Source: Bacteroidales bacterium (GTDB lineage Bacteria > Bacteroidota > Bacteroidia > Bacteroidales > UBA932). From it: DNA of 64,000 nt. Below, one piece after another: positions 9,310-17,571 of this stretch; within the stretch, counting starts at the first letter, position 1; the number at the start of each line of letters is the position of its first letter. Location of the stretch: assembly GCA_009774765.1 (NCBI GenBank), contig VSOK01000002.1, positions 34,907 to 98,906 on the forward strand, read 5' to 3'. The translations under genes and the position numbers were made by a program. Below the pieces are notes generated by a model. It made no database searches. It had not been told where the DNA came from and was given only the letters and a program-made list of their open reading frames with translations.

Positions 9310-9382
9310 ACTATATATTCTCAAATTTTTCTTTCACTCTCCCGGGCATAATCCGGACAGGTCCGGTTCTGCCCCAGACTTG

Positions 9383-11269
9383 CTACTGCTCATCCGGTCC
9401 CTGGTCGTCCGGTCCGTTCTGAGGTTCTCCCTGGAACGGTCCCTGAGGTCCGGCCTGGCCTGCCTGAGCAGCTTTGGCCATATCCTCCGAAGCCGCGTGC
9501 CAAGCATTGTTCAGTTCTTCGGTATATTTGTCGATATCACTGACATTCTGGCTCTTCACAGCTTCCTTGAGACTGTTGAGAGATGTCTCGATCGCACCCT
9601 TCTTGTCCGCAGGAATCTTGTCTCCATATTCCTTAAGGTTCTTCTCGCTCTGGAAACAGAGGGCATCCGCTCCGTTGATCTTGTCAACACGCTCTTTCTC
9701 AGCCTTGTCAGCAGCCTCATTTGCCTTCGCCTCATCCCTCATCCTCTTGATTTCGTCATCACTGAGTCCTGAAGAAGCCTCGATACGTATTTTCTGCTCT
9801 TTACCTGTAGCCTTGTCCTTTGCTGAGACATTGAGGATACCGTTGGCATCAATATCGAATGTCACCTCGATCTGAGGAACGCCTCTTGGAGCCGGTGCGA
9901 TACCGTCAAGATGGAAACGTCCGATTTCCTTGTTGTCCTTGGCCATAGGCCTTTCTCCCTGAAGCACGTGTATTTCAACTGCAGGCTGGTTGTCTGCGGC
10001 AGTAGAGAATGTCTCTGACTTGCGGGTAGGAATTGTCGTGTTGGACTCGATGAGTTTTGTCATCACGCCTCCCAAAGTCTCAATACCGAGTGAAAGCGGA
10101 GTTACGTCAAGAAGAAGCACATCCTTCACGTCTCCTGCAAGCACACCTCCCTGGATAGCCGCTCCGACAGCAACGACCTCATCAGGATTCACGCTCTTGT
10201 TCGGAGCCTTTCCGAAGAATTTCTCAACGATCGCCTGTATTGCAGGGATACGTGTAGAACCTCCGACGAGAAGTACCTCATTGATGTCTGAAGCCTGAAG
10301 TCCGGCATCTGAAAGGGCTTTGCGGCAAGGCTCGATAGTCCTCTGGATAAGACTGTCTGCAAGCTGCTCGAATTTTGCCCTTGTCAAAGTCTTCACAAGG
10401 TGTTTTGGAACTCCGTCCACAGGCATGATATAAGGCAGGTTGATCTCTGTAGAAGTCTGGTTTGAAAGTTCAATCTTGGCTTTCTCTGCAGCCTCCTTCA
10501 GTCTCTGAAGGGCCATAGGATCCTTCTTGAGGTCAAGTCCGCCGTTCTCTGATGCGAATTCTGAAGCAAGCCAGTCAATTATCACCTGGTCGAAGTCATC
10601 TCCTCCGAGGTGTGTATCTCCATTTGTTGAAAGTACCTCGAACACTCCGTCTCCAAGCTCAAGGATTGAGATATCGAATGTACCTCCTCCAAGGTCGTAC
10701 ACGGCAATCTTCATATTTTTGTCAGTCTTGTCAAGACCGTATGCGAGAGCGGCTGCAGTAGGCTCGTTGATGATACGTTTCACATCAAGTCCGGCAATCT
10801 TTCCGGCTTCTTTTGTAGCCTGGCGCTGTGAGTCAGAAAAGTATGCCGGCACAGTGATGACAGCCTCCGTTACCTCCTGACCAAGATAATCCTCTGCAGT
10901 CTTCTTCATTTTCTGAAGAATCATAGCTGAAATCTCCTGCGGAGTGAAAAGGCGTCCGTCAATATCCACCCTCGGAGTGTTGTTGTCACCTTTCACGACT
11001 TTGTAAGGCACGTATGACAGTTCCTTGCCTACCTGGTCGTAAGTCTCTCCCATGAATCTCTTTATAGAGAAGATGGTCTTGTGAGGGTTCGTGATCGCCT
11101 GCCTCTTTGCAGGGTTACCGATTTTCCTCTCTCCGCCGTCGGTGAAAGCCACAACGGAAGGGGTAGTCCTCTGTCCCTCATTGTTGATGATTACGGCAGG
11201 CTCATTACCTTCCATAACTGCCACGCAAGAGTTCGTGGTTCCCAAGTCAATACCAATAATTTTTCCCAT
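9383..11269 (-). CDS. dnaK: Molecular chaperone DnaK (Hsp70)
   Basis: A 628-residue cytoplasmic Hsp70, usual length. The N-terminal ATPase domain begins MGKIIGIDLGTTNSCVAVMEG, with phosphate-binding segments VYDLGGGTFDISILE near 190 and VLLVGGSTRIPAIQ near 330. The linker VLLLDVTPLSLGIET leads to the substrate-binding domain. The C-terminus is a Gly/Pro/Gln-rich tail ending in acidic residues. A good ribosome site (AGGAG) precedes the ATG. The gene is single, without grpE or dnaJ beside it, which is common in Bacteroidetes. No CIRCE element is seen upstream. The upstream 120 bases on the minus strand contain two TTGGCAC boxes 32 bases apart, which might be regulatory but do not have a convincing sigma-54 partner box. 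Confidence 0.98.
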   Translation of the reverse strand: MGKIIGIDLGTTNSCVAVMEGNEPAVIINNEGQRTTPSVVAFTDGGERKIGNPAKRQAITNPHKTIFSIKRFMGETYDQVGKELSYVPYKVVKGDNNTPRVDIDGRLFTPQEISAMILQKMKKTAEDYLGQEVTEAVITVPAYFSDSQRQATKEAGKIAGLDVKRIINEPTAAALAYGLDKTDKNMKIAVYDLGGGTFDISILELGDGVFEVLSTNGDTHLGGDDFDQVIIDWLASEFASENGGLDLKKDPMALQRLKEAAEKAKIELSNQTSTEINLPYIMPVDGVPKHLVKTLTRAKFEQLADSLIQRTIEPCRKALSDAGLQASDINEVLLVGGSTRIPAIQAIVEKFFGKAPNKSVNPDEVVAVGAAIQGGVLAGDVKDVLLLDVTPLSLGIETLGGVMTKLIESNTTIPTRKSETFSTAADNQPAVEIHVLQGERPMAKDNKEIGRFHLDGIAPAPRGVPQIEVTFDIDANGILNVSAKDKATGKEQKIRIEASSGLSDDEIKRMRDEAKANEAADKAEKERVDKINGADALCFQSEKNLKEYGDKIPADKKGAIETSLNSLKEAVKSQNVSDIDKYTEELNNAWHAASEDMAKAAQAGQAGPQGPFQGEPQNGPDDQGPDEQ

Positions 11270-11450
11270 AATATTAATCTCCTTTTTAATTTTCAGTTTT
11301 CAGTTCCTCCCCGTTCAAGGAAAGGTGTCGACCCCGTCATCCGCCTGGATTTCCGAAGCCGCGAAGCTAATAACGAATGTTGTGCCAATCATAAGGTATG
11401 ACCGTCAAAAGTGCCAAAATGGCAGATGTCGCAGAAAAATATGTCAGTTT
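11270..11450. other. Upstream region of dnaK, no gene
   Basis: Between dnaK and the repeat at 11451 there is no ORF with coding character. The only structure noted is a pair of TTGGCAC boxes on the minus strand (roughly 11386-11425). No confident promoter for dnaK was found. Confidence 0.4.
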
Positions 11451-11619
11451 GCTATATTTGAGCTTGCACTCATATAAACGCCCTGGTCTCGGCATAGCCC
11501 AAATAAACGGCTAAGCCGAATGCAGTCAAACTTGTTTGGACTGCTGAGGCGGGAGTTTATTGTAAAACCGGAGGTTTTAAAATAAATTTTGCCTCTGCTC
11601 TCGACTTTGGCTATATTTG
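11451..11619 (+). repeat. Promoter-bearing dispersed repeat, copy upstream of the RluA-family gene (interrupted)
   Basis: The segment starts and ends with CTATATTTG boxes. Between them are sequence blocks shared with the minus strand of 48525-48612: TGGTCTCGGCATAGCC, CTCATATA-ACGC, and CTCTGCTCTCGACTTT. In the uvrA copy the two halves join directly at AAATAAATTT; here about 70 bases are inserted (about 11518-11587), bounded on both sides by AAATAAA. The insertion has three small inverted repeats, including CGGCTAAGCCG and AAAACC-GGA-GGTTTT. Confidence 0.75.
11588..11619 (+). promoter_or_regulatory. Promoter of the RluA-family gene, at the edge of the repeat
   Basis: TTTG (11588-11591), 20 bases, then TATATTTG (11612-11619). 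The ATG at 11624 comes only 4 bases after the -7 box, so the transcript should begin at or within a few bases of the start codon (leaderless). Confidence 0.7.
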
Positions 11620-11623
11620 CACT

Positions 11624-12334
11624 ATGGAATACAGAAATCTATCAAAGGAAGAATATACCGGTCTTCAAGACCGTATTCTATATGAGGACAATCATATAAT
11701 AATCATAAACAAACGTACTGGAGAAATAGTGCAGGGAGACAAGACGGGAGACGAGACACTGGGAGACCTTATAAAAGCGTTCATAGCGCAAAGGGACGGA
11801 AAACCGGGGAAAGTCTTTCTCGGGGTACCTCACAGGCTGGACAGACCTGTCAGCGGCATAGCAATGTTCGCCAAGACATCAAAGTCCCTTGAAAGGCTTA
11901 ACGGGATGTTCCGCAACGGAGAAATACACAAATTCTACTGGGCACTCGTATGCTATGAACCGCAGCCCGCCAGAGCGGAGCTTGAAAATTATCTCTACAG
12001 GATAGAGAAGCAGAACAAATCATATATCTGCAGAAACGGATCACGCCGCCAGGACGCAAAACTTGCAAAACTCATATATGAACTGATCGGGAAGACTGAC
12101 AGATATTTCCTTGTGGAAGTGCAGCTTCTGACAGGACGTCACCATCAGATACGCTGCCAGCTCGCAGGGATAGGCTGTCCGATAAAGGGAGACCTCAAAT
12201 ACGGGGCTCCGAGATCCAATCCGGACGGAGGGATTTCTCTGCACGCACGCAGGATAACTTTCACTCATCCGGTAAAAAAAGAGGAGCTTACAATCGAAGC
12301 CCCTCTTCCTGACACCTGGAAAGGTGTATATTGA
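11624..12334 (+). CDS. RluA-family RNA pseudouridine synthase
   Basis: A 236-residue enzyme that isomerises uridine to pseudouridine in rRNA or tRNA. The catalytic motif II is HRLDRPVSG, near residue 69, with the catalytic Asp in the second HRLD position; the LLTGRHHQIRCQLA segment near 168 is the conserved RluA-type substrate-binding region. There is no N-terminal S4 domain, so it is the short, RluA/TruC-like form rather than RluC/D. No alternative start codon lies close downstream, so the ATG at 11624 is kept even though it sits 4 bases from the -7 box. Its stop codon directly abuts the stop codon of the convergent lipoprotein gene, with no intervening terminator. The target RNA position cannot be predicted. 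Confidence 0.92.
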   Translation: MEYRNLSKEEYTGLQDRILYEDNHIIIINKRTGEIVQGDKTGDETLGDLIKAFIAQRDGKPGKVFLGVPHRLDRPVSGIAMFAKTSKSLERLNGMFRNGEIHKFYWALVCYEPQPARAELENYLYRIEKQNKSYICRNGSRRQDAKLAKLIYELIGKTDRYFLVEVQLLTGRHHQIRCQLAGIGCPIKGDLKYGAPRSNPDGGISLHARRITFTHPVKKEELTIEAPLPDTWKGVY

Positions 12335-12811
12335 TCAGTCCTCCTCTATTTCAGGAAATGCTGATGTAATTTCTTCCGGAATGTCGTGACGGACATAGAC
12401 GCAGACATCGGTAAGGTCATCGTATGCAGTCCAGACCATCCTGTCCGCCGTCAATGACACTATATATTTGTGATTCCACTCTTCATTGAGAGTATTGTCA
12501 TAGCTTCCCTTGATGATATATCCCAACTCTTCATCCTCCAGGATGACAAAAGGGCCTGTCTGTCTGACAAACTCCATTGATCCTACATTGGAATACATCT
12601 CATATCTGGAACCCTTGCGGACAAATCTGATATAGACAGACACGTCCTCACCGGCAGGAAGTCCGTTGTTCCAGGTTTCAAGCATCCAGTCACCGGACAG
12701 ATTGTTGGCCGTGACATCAAGATATCCGTCAGTCTGAGGTTCTGTCACAGTACATGAGGCCAGACCGCAGATCACCAGAATCAAAAGTGCAGATTTCAAT
12801 ATATTCTTCAT
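12335..12811 (-). CDS. Small lipoprotein, lipocalin-like
   Basis: A 158-residue lipoprotein (lipobox LASC, Cys20). The mature part has repeated short beta strands (LSGDWMLETWN, RYEMYSNVGSMEF, YIIKGSYD, MVWTAYDD) with the opening L-x-G-x-W pattern of bacterial lipocalin-like domains. It is the last gene of the minus-strand SusC/SusD operon, 39 bases after the DUF1573 gene. Its stop abuts the stop of the convergent pseudouridine synthase gene. It is probably exported and may be anchored at the outer membrane. Fold assignment is by eye; the role in the operon is unknown. Confidence 0.65.
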   Translation of the reverse strand: MKNILKSALLILVICGLASCTVTEPQTDGYLDVTANNLSGDWMLETWNNGLPAGEDVSVYIRFVRKGSRYEMYSNVGSMEFVRQTGPFVILEDEELGYIIKGSYDNTLNEEWNHKYIVSLTADRMVWTAYDDLTDVCVYVRHDIPEEITSAFPEIEED

Positions 12812-12850
12812 ACTATTCTATATATTCCTTTTATATAATTACAATAAATA

Positions 12851-13657
12851 TCAGTCGATTGTCAGCATTACGGTTGAAGTTCCCGGCGGGACTCCAAGTC
12901 CTGTCATCACAAGCGGAACCCTCACCGGTCCATTTGTGCCTGCGGCCACGCTTCCCGCGAACTTTTCAGGATCGAATGAAATGCAGATCTCGCCCTCCTT
13001 TCCCGGCTCCACACCGGAGGTGTCGCACCAGGCCCTGACATAATCAGGCAGCAGTTCAGAACTTATGGCCGGAACAACCGGCGTATCTCCTGTATTCAGG
13101 AAACCGATACATATAATATCTTTCATATCCCTGCGGAAAGCAACTTCCTTCGCCTTCATTCTTATCTTTCCCATACTGTGAGGGAACCACCTGCTTCTGT
13201 CCGCCCCCTGCCTGACAGAAACTGCCAGAGACAGCACAGCTGTCGGATGCGAAGCGGAAAGGTCGGTGTAGACAAATATCCTGCGCTCAAATTTCCCCGG
13301 ATGACCCTTAGGATAATATGTAACCGATATTTTCCCGCTGTCCTCAGGTGCAACGATCTTACGGTCGCATTCCGCTACCGCACATCCGCAGGATGTGGAG
13401 ATTTTTCTTATGGCCAGCGGTTTTCCTCCTTTATTCAAAAAGCGGAAGACATATACCGGCACATCCGTCTCCTCAATCTCCCCTGTCACAATACGCTTGG
13501 TATCAAATTTCATCAAAGAACTCCGATCGGCCTCCACTGGATTCGCGATGCTGTCAAGCACCTCCTCAGGAACGGTCCAGATCTGTGCCGCAAGATCCGT
13601 CTGCCAACAAAGGCAGAGGATACCTGCAAGCAACCGTACAATCAACTTTCCGGACAT
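12851..13657 (-). CDS. DUF1573-family exported protein
   Basis: A 268-residue secreted protein with signal peptide MSGKLIVRLLAGILCLCW and probable cleavage after DLAAQ. It has the DUF1573 hallmark ISTSCGCAVAECDR followed by VTYYPKGHPGKFERRI; this Ig-like/ASPM-SPD-2-like fold is widespread in Bacteroidetes. A second Ig-like half follows from about residue 150 (FLNTGDTPVVPAI). No catalytic site is visible. It starts 3 bases after the stop of the subtilisin-like protease, so translation is likely coupled. It may be a structural or adhesive part of the same surface machinery; this is inference from position. Confidence 0.8.
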   Translation of the reverse strand: MSGKLIVRLLAGILCLCWQTDLAAQIWTVPEEVLDSIANPVEADRSSLMKFDTKRIVTGEIEETDVPVYVFRFLNKGGKPLAIRKISTSCGCAVAECDRKIVAPEDSGKISVTYYPKGHPGKFERRIFVYTDLSASHPTAVLSLAVSVRQGADRSRWFPHSMGKIRMKAKEVAFRRDMKDIICIGFLNTGDTPVVPAISSELLPDYVRAWCDTSGVEPGKEGEICISFDPEKFAGSVAAGTNGPVRVPLVMTGLGVPPGTSTVMLTID

Positions 13658-13660
13658 ATC

Positions 13661-15727
13661 CTACAACCAGCCGTAATCTCCTGTAGAAGTCCTGACAGTG
13701 ATCACGAACTCCTGAGTTACGCCTCCGGCTGATATGGAAGCCTTTGTCATTCCTGCCTTCAGGCCCTTCAATCTCAATTTGCCTGAATCAGAGTCGTATG
13801 ATGACTCCGCGACAGTCTTGTCAGCGATCACGACATTGAAATCTCCGGCACCTTCTGCAAAATATATCGAAGGATTCACATCCACGCTTCCTCCGACTGC
13901 TATATACAGATTCGGGAATTTCATAGCCGATCCGGCACCTTCTATGGCATCAAGAAGTCTGGAAGCATTAACCTGACCTGCACCCATCTGACCTCTGTAC
14001 AAAGACAGCTGCATAGATTCCGGCACATTTTCAATCTCAGTGGCAAAATCCCTGTAGACCTTTCTTGAAGGCCAAGTCTTCTCTATGTCAGAAGCAGGGG
14101 TCACACTGCTGTAAAGCAGTTCCTTGAATTCATCAGCAGTAAAATGCTTGCGCAGCTGTGCGGCATACGACAGTCCGAGAGCTACGACACCGGAAACGTG
14201 AGGGCAGGCCATAGAGGTTCCCTCCATATAACCGTATCCGCTTTCAGCGACGTGAGGCGGAACAGTGGAAAGTATAGATCCGCGTTCTCCACGCTTGTAG
14301 CCCGCTTCAGCATCCGTGAAATCCCAATAATAGTTCTGGTCTCCTCCAGGTGCGCAGATAGTAGTACCGGCACCGTAATTTGTAAAAGTAGAAGGCGTCC
14401 AGTCCGCAGCCGTAGAAGCGACGGATACATAATCACCGTACTTTCCAGGATAGCAGGCCATAGGGGCATTTTCATTGCCTGCGGCGAAGATGGCTATACC
14501 TCCGTCAAGCACTCCGTTAGGAGAGCCTGCATTATGGATGAAATAGTCAAATGTAACCTTCTCGATAGGGCTGTATTCCATCCACATCTCATCACTGGTA
14601 TATCCCTGTCCTCCCCAGACATAGCCATTGGCCGCACCTGAGATATATCCCCAGCTGCACTGGAGTATGACAGCACCGTTGTCTGCGGCATATTTGACTG
14701 CCCTTACCTGCGCAAGTGCACTCGTCTCGATATCTCCTGAAAATATCTGACAGCTCATGATCTTGACTCCCGGCTTGTCAGGAGTACCTCCGGCGATTGA
14801 GCCGATACCGATGCCATTGTTGTTCTGAGCGGCAATCACACCGGCAACATGGGAACCGTGTCCGGTATCCGCTATATCATTGGTCGTGATTATACCTGTA
14901 TTGCGCACAAAGTTGTATCCGTGAGTATCTCCGGAATATCCATTGCCGTCCAGATCCTCTTTTCCTCCATAGTTGCCCTGCTCTCCGGGATTGGTCCACA
15001 TATTCGGTTTAAGGTCAGGGTGGGTGAAATCCACACCTTCATCAAGCACAGCCACTATGATGGAAGGATCTCCGGTACATTTCTTCCAGGCCTCTTCCAC
15101 CTGTACATCAGCACCGGCGATGGATTTGCCGACAGTCTCACCTTTATCATTTACAGCGAACAGATTCCCGTCATTGATCATATCCCACTGATAATACATA
15201 AGAGGATCGTCAAAATGAGATACGCCGGCTTTGGTCATCACCTTTCCAGGAACGAAAGGCACAGCCTTCTCCTTACGTGAACGCTTCATGATCCTGTTGA
15301 GTTCCACCTGCTGCACCTCACCGAGTGAAGACAGCCTTTTGGCCACATCCTCAAGCCTGAACTCATCACTAAAACGTACGACATACCAAAGATGAAGTCC
15401 GGACTCACGTGTTGCAGATTCGGTCCTGGTATTCTTAGGGAAAACCCTCTCGACCTGATATGTGCCCACCAGATCCAGCACGTCATCCACAGTAACGATA
15501 CCGGAACGTGTAGCAGGTCCTCCGCTTTTAGTCGCAGGCATTATCCTGTCAAGGATATCACTGACCTGAGGATCGAATTTCACAAGAAGTTCACCGGCGA
15601 CGGCATCCCCGGCAAGTTCGGGAACTTTGACAGACGTTTCGTCCGTCCTGATGTTCTCCTCGTTTATCGAACAGGAGATGACAGACAGGCCCACGGCCGC
15701 GCAAAAGATATGTAAATATTTTTTCAT
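13661..15727 (-). CDS. Subtilisin-like (S8) serine protease lipoprotein
   Basis: A 688-residue lipoprotein protease (lipobox VISC, Cys19). The catalytic triad is complete: Asp229 in VAVLDEGVDFTHPDL, His290 in TGHGSHVAGV and Ser505 in GTSMACPHVSG. The oxyanion Asn is in the AAGNEN segment near 417. Residues 40-150 look like a fervidolysin-type propeptide (GELLVKFDP, LWYVVRFSD). The last 80 residues form an Ig-like beta domain ending FVITVRTSTGDYGWL. It lies in the SusC/SusD operon, downstream of two leucine-rich-repeat lipoproteins, and gives the locus its only visible hydrolase. It most likely cleaves proteins at the cell surface or in the periplasm to supply peptides to SusC; the substrate is unknown. 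Confidence 0.95.
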   Translation of the reverse strand: MKKYLHIFCAAVGLSVISCSINEENIRTDETSVKVPELAGDAVAGELLVKFDPQVSDILDRIMPATKSGGPATRSGIVTVDDVLDLVGTYQVERVFPKNTRTESATRESGLHLWYVVRFSDEFRLEDVAKRLSSLGEVQQVELNRIMKRSRKEKAVPFVPGKVMTKAGVSHFDDPLMYYQWDMINDGNLFAVNDKGETVGKSIAGADVQVEEAWKKCTGDPSIIVAVLDEGVDFTHPDLKPNMWTNPGEQGNYGGKEDLDGNGYSGDTHGYNFVRNTGIITTNDIADTGHGSHVAGVIAAQNNNGIGIGSIAGGTPDKPGVKIMSCQIFSGDIETSALAQVRAVKYAADNGAVILQCSWGYISGAANGYVWGGQGYTSDEMWMEYSPIEKVTFDYFIHNAGSPNGVLDGGIAIFAAGNENAPMACYPGKYGDYVSVASTAADWTPSTFTNYGAGTTICAPGGDQNYYWDFTDAEAGYKRGERGSILSTVPPHVAESGYGYMEGTSMACPHVSGVVALGLSYAAQLRKHFTADEFKELLYSSVTPASDIEKTWPSRKVYRDFATEIENVPESMQLSLYRGQMGAGQVNASRLLDAIEGAGSAMKFPNLYIAVGGSVDVNPSIYFAEGAGDFNVVIADKTVAESSYDSDSGKLRLKGLKAGMTKASISAGGVTQEFVITVRTSTGDYGWL

Positions 15728-15738
15728 TCCTCTGATAA

Positions 15739-17559
15739 CTAATTATTGTTGTTGTTATTCAGCCTATCAAGCTTGTAAGGATGGATATCATAATAACTTC
15801 CCTGATTGCCCGGTACATTGCTGTAATTGCTCAAACTTACAGGAACATTGTTGAATTCAGCACGTACCCCGTTTTTGTCAGTACCTTCCTGATTATAGAT
15901 GAATGAATCCGGAAGCCACTGGTTGAAATTAGGATGGTAAAGCACCCAGTTCGGAAGATCACCGTTGAGCCTGTTGTAGTTGATGGCAAACCTTCTCATA
16001 TTAGGGAAGACACGCGGCAGCTTAAGGTTCATAAACTCGACAGTAAGCGAGTCTCCCCTGTCGGCCTCAGAATATTCAGGTATTCCTAATCCCTTTACAG
16101 TATTGTCATCAGGAAGAGTTCCCTGAAGATAGTTCACTGACATTATAAGAGTATCCAGCTTTTCCCAGGTCAGAAGCCTTTTCCAGAAACCGTTGGCATT
16201 GTCCGTAGCCGGTCTGGTGGCATCTATAAAACCTCCAAGATCTGTAGCAGAAGTATTTGAAAGGTCATATACTACACTGCGCTGGTTTGCATTCAATATA
16301 ATAGAATGCAAAGCAGGGAAGTTTTCAGGTGTAAGTATACTTGGCCAGGTCTGCAGGTTGTTGCTTGAAAAATTAACATACTCAAGATTTTTGAGCGAAG
16401 TCAGACCGGCACCGAGCTCTGTAAGACCGTAAGCACTGACAGACAGTCTCTTGAGCTGGGTCAAATTGTTGATATATTCACCTGTGCTGAGATTTGTAAG
16501 CAGGAACGTATTGGCGTTGCTGGCAAAAACGACTGATTCCGCCGCCCTGAGATGCTGCACTTCCTGAGGGAGCGGTTCACGTGTTGTAAACATCAGGAAT
16601 GACGCGCTTCTTACACGGCCCACATAAGACTGTGCCTTTGCCTCAAGATACTCATCAGCTCCGAGAGATTTGAGAGGATCGCTGTCAGGAAGAGCCTTCT
16701 GGTCTTCAAGCAGATGTGTCCTGTCGGAAGCGACAAGCTCCCTTATCAGCTCAATATCCCCCTGGTTCCAGAGGACAACTCCTGTCCACCTGTCCATAGG
16801 CAGTGAAGCGTCAGACTCAGTCCAGATTCCTAAAGAACGCTCGATACCGAGAACCGCAAGAGAGTCTCCGCGCCTGTCCTGTGTTATCTCTTCCGCCGCA
16901 CCCTGTACGACAGTAACAAAGTCATGTCTTACAAGGACTGCTTCAGGATCCTTGGGTATAAACCTTACTTCTGCGATACGCTCCTCGGGTACGGAGCTTA
17001 CATTCCATCTGAAACGTACATTCACCTCGCGGGGACGTACTCCACGGTCAAGTTCAAGTTCCTTGTTGCTCCTGTCTGTCGCAAGCCAGGAAACATTCTC
17101 AGGAACGACGATATCAAAAGGAATATTGGATTTGACCTTCACATCGAAATAACGGTTGTCAAGCAGATCGAATTCAGGTATTGAAATCCTGTCCTTGTTG
17201 ACAGAGATGGAATATTCAAACCCCTTCTGCACTACATTGATGCTTACGACTTCATCATCATCGATTTTCTTGATGTTGACCTGGCCTGTCCTCTCTGTAA
17301 GGACAAGCGTAGAGTCGATTATCACCTCACATTTGCCGCTTCCTCTTCCGTTGGCCGGAGAAATTGAAATCCATGGCTCTCCTGAAGATGCCACCCATTC
17401 ACCGGAAGCTGATATCGTCACAGTCCTGCGTCCTCCTTCCGCTTCAAATGCAAGATCCTTGTCCCCTGTCTCAAAAGGGATATCAGTAGTGACATTTTTG
17501 CACGCAACCGCAGAAATAGCAGCTGCAAAGCATAAAAATAATATTTTATATGTTTTCAT
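15739..17559 (-). CDS. BACON-domain lipoprotein with leucine-rich repeats
   Basis: A 606-residue lipoprotein (lipobox AVAC, Cys20). Two BACON-like Ig modules follow the signal (WVASSGEPWISISPANGRG near 55-70; IPFDIVVPENVSWLA near 145). BACON domains usually mediate carbohydrate or mucin binding. From about residue 350 there are leucine-rich repeats (LTQLKRLSVSAYGLTELG, LTSLKNLEYVNFSSNN). The protein ends LDRLNNNNNN: six Asn codons at a small trinucleotide repeat directly before the stop, a slippage-prone site. The gene starts 12 bases after the preceding LRR lipoprotein and is followed 11 bases later by the S8 protease. It is probably surface-exposed and binds the operon's substrate. Confidence 0.8.
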   Translation of the reverse strand: MKTYKILFLCFAAAISAVACKNVTTDIPFETGDKDLAFEAEGGRRTVTISASGEWVASSGEPWISISPANGRGSGKCEVIIDSTLVLTERTGQVNIKKIDDDEVVSINVVQKGFEYSISVNKDRISIPEFDLLDNRYFDVKVKSNIPFDIVVPENVSWLATDRSNKELELDRGVRPREVNVRFRWNVSSVPEERIAEVRFIPKDPEAVLVRHDFVTVVQGAAEEITQDRRGDSLAVLGIERSLGIWTESDASLPMDRWTGVVLWNQGDIELIRELVASDRTHLLEDQKALPDSDPLKSLGADEYLEAKAQSYVGRVRSASFLMFTTREPLPQEVQHLRAAESVVFASNANTFLLTNLSTGEYINNLTQLKRLSVSAYGLTELGAGLTSLKNLEYVNFSSNNLQTWPSILTPENFPALHSIILNANQRSVVYDLSNTSATDLGGFIDATRPATDNANGFWKRLLTWEKLDTLIMSVNYLQGTLPDDNTVKGLGIPEYSEADRGDSLTVEFMNLKLPRVFPNMRRFAINYNRLNGDLPNWVLYHPNFNQWLPDSFIYNQEGTDKNGVRAEFNNVPVSLSNYSNVPGNQGSYYDIHPYKLDRLNNNNNN

Positions 17560-17571
17560 ATCAGCCGGTTG

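Noticed and set aside
11270..11420. CIRCE-type HrcA operator before dnaK
   Set aside because: No TTAGCACTC-N9-GAGTGCTAA-like inverted repeat is present.
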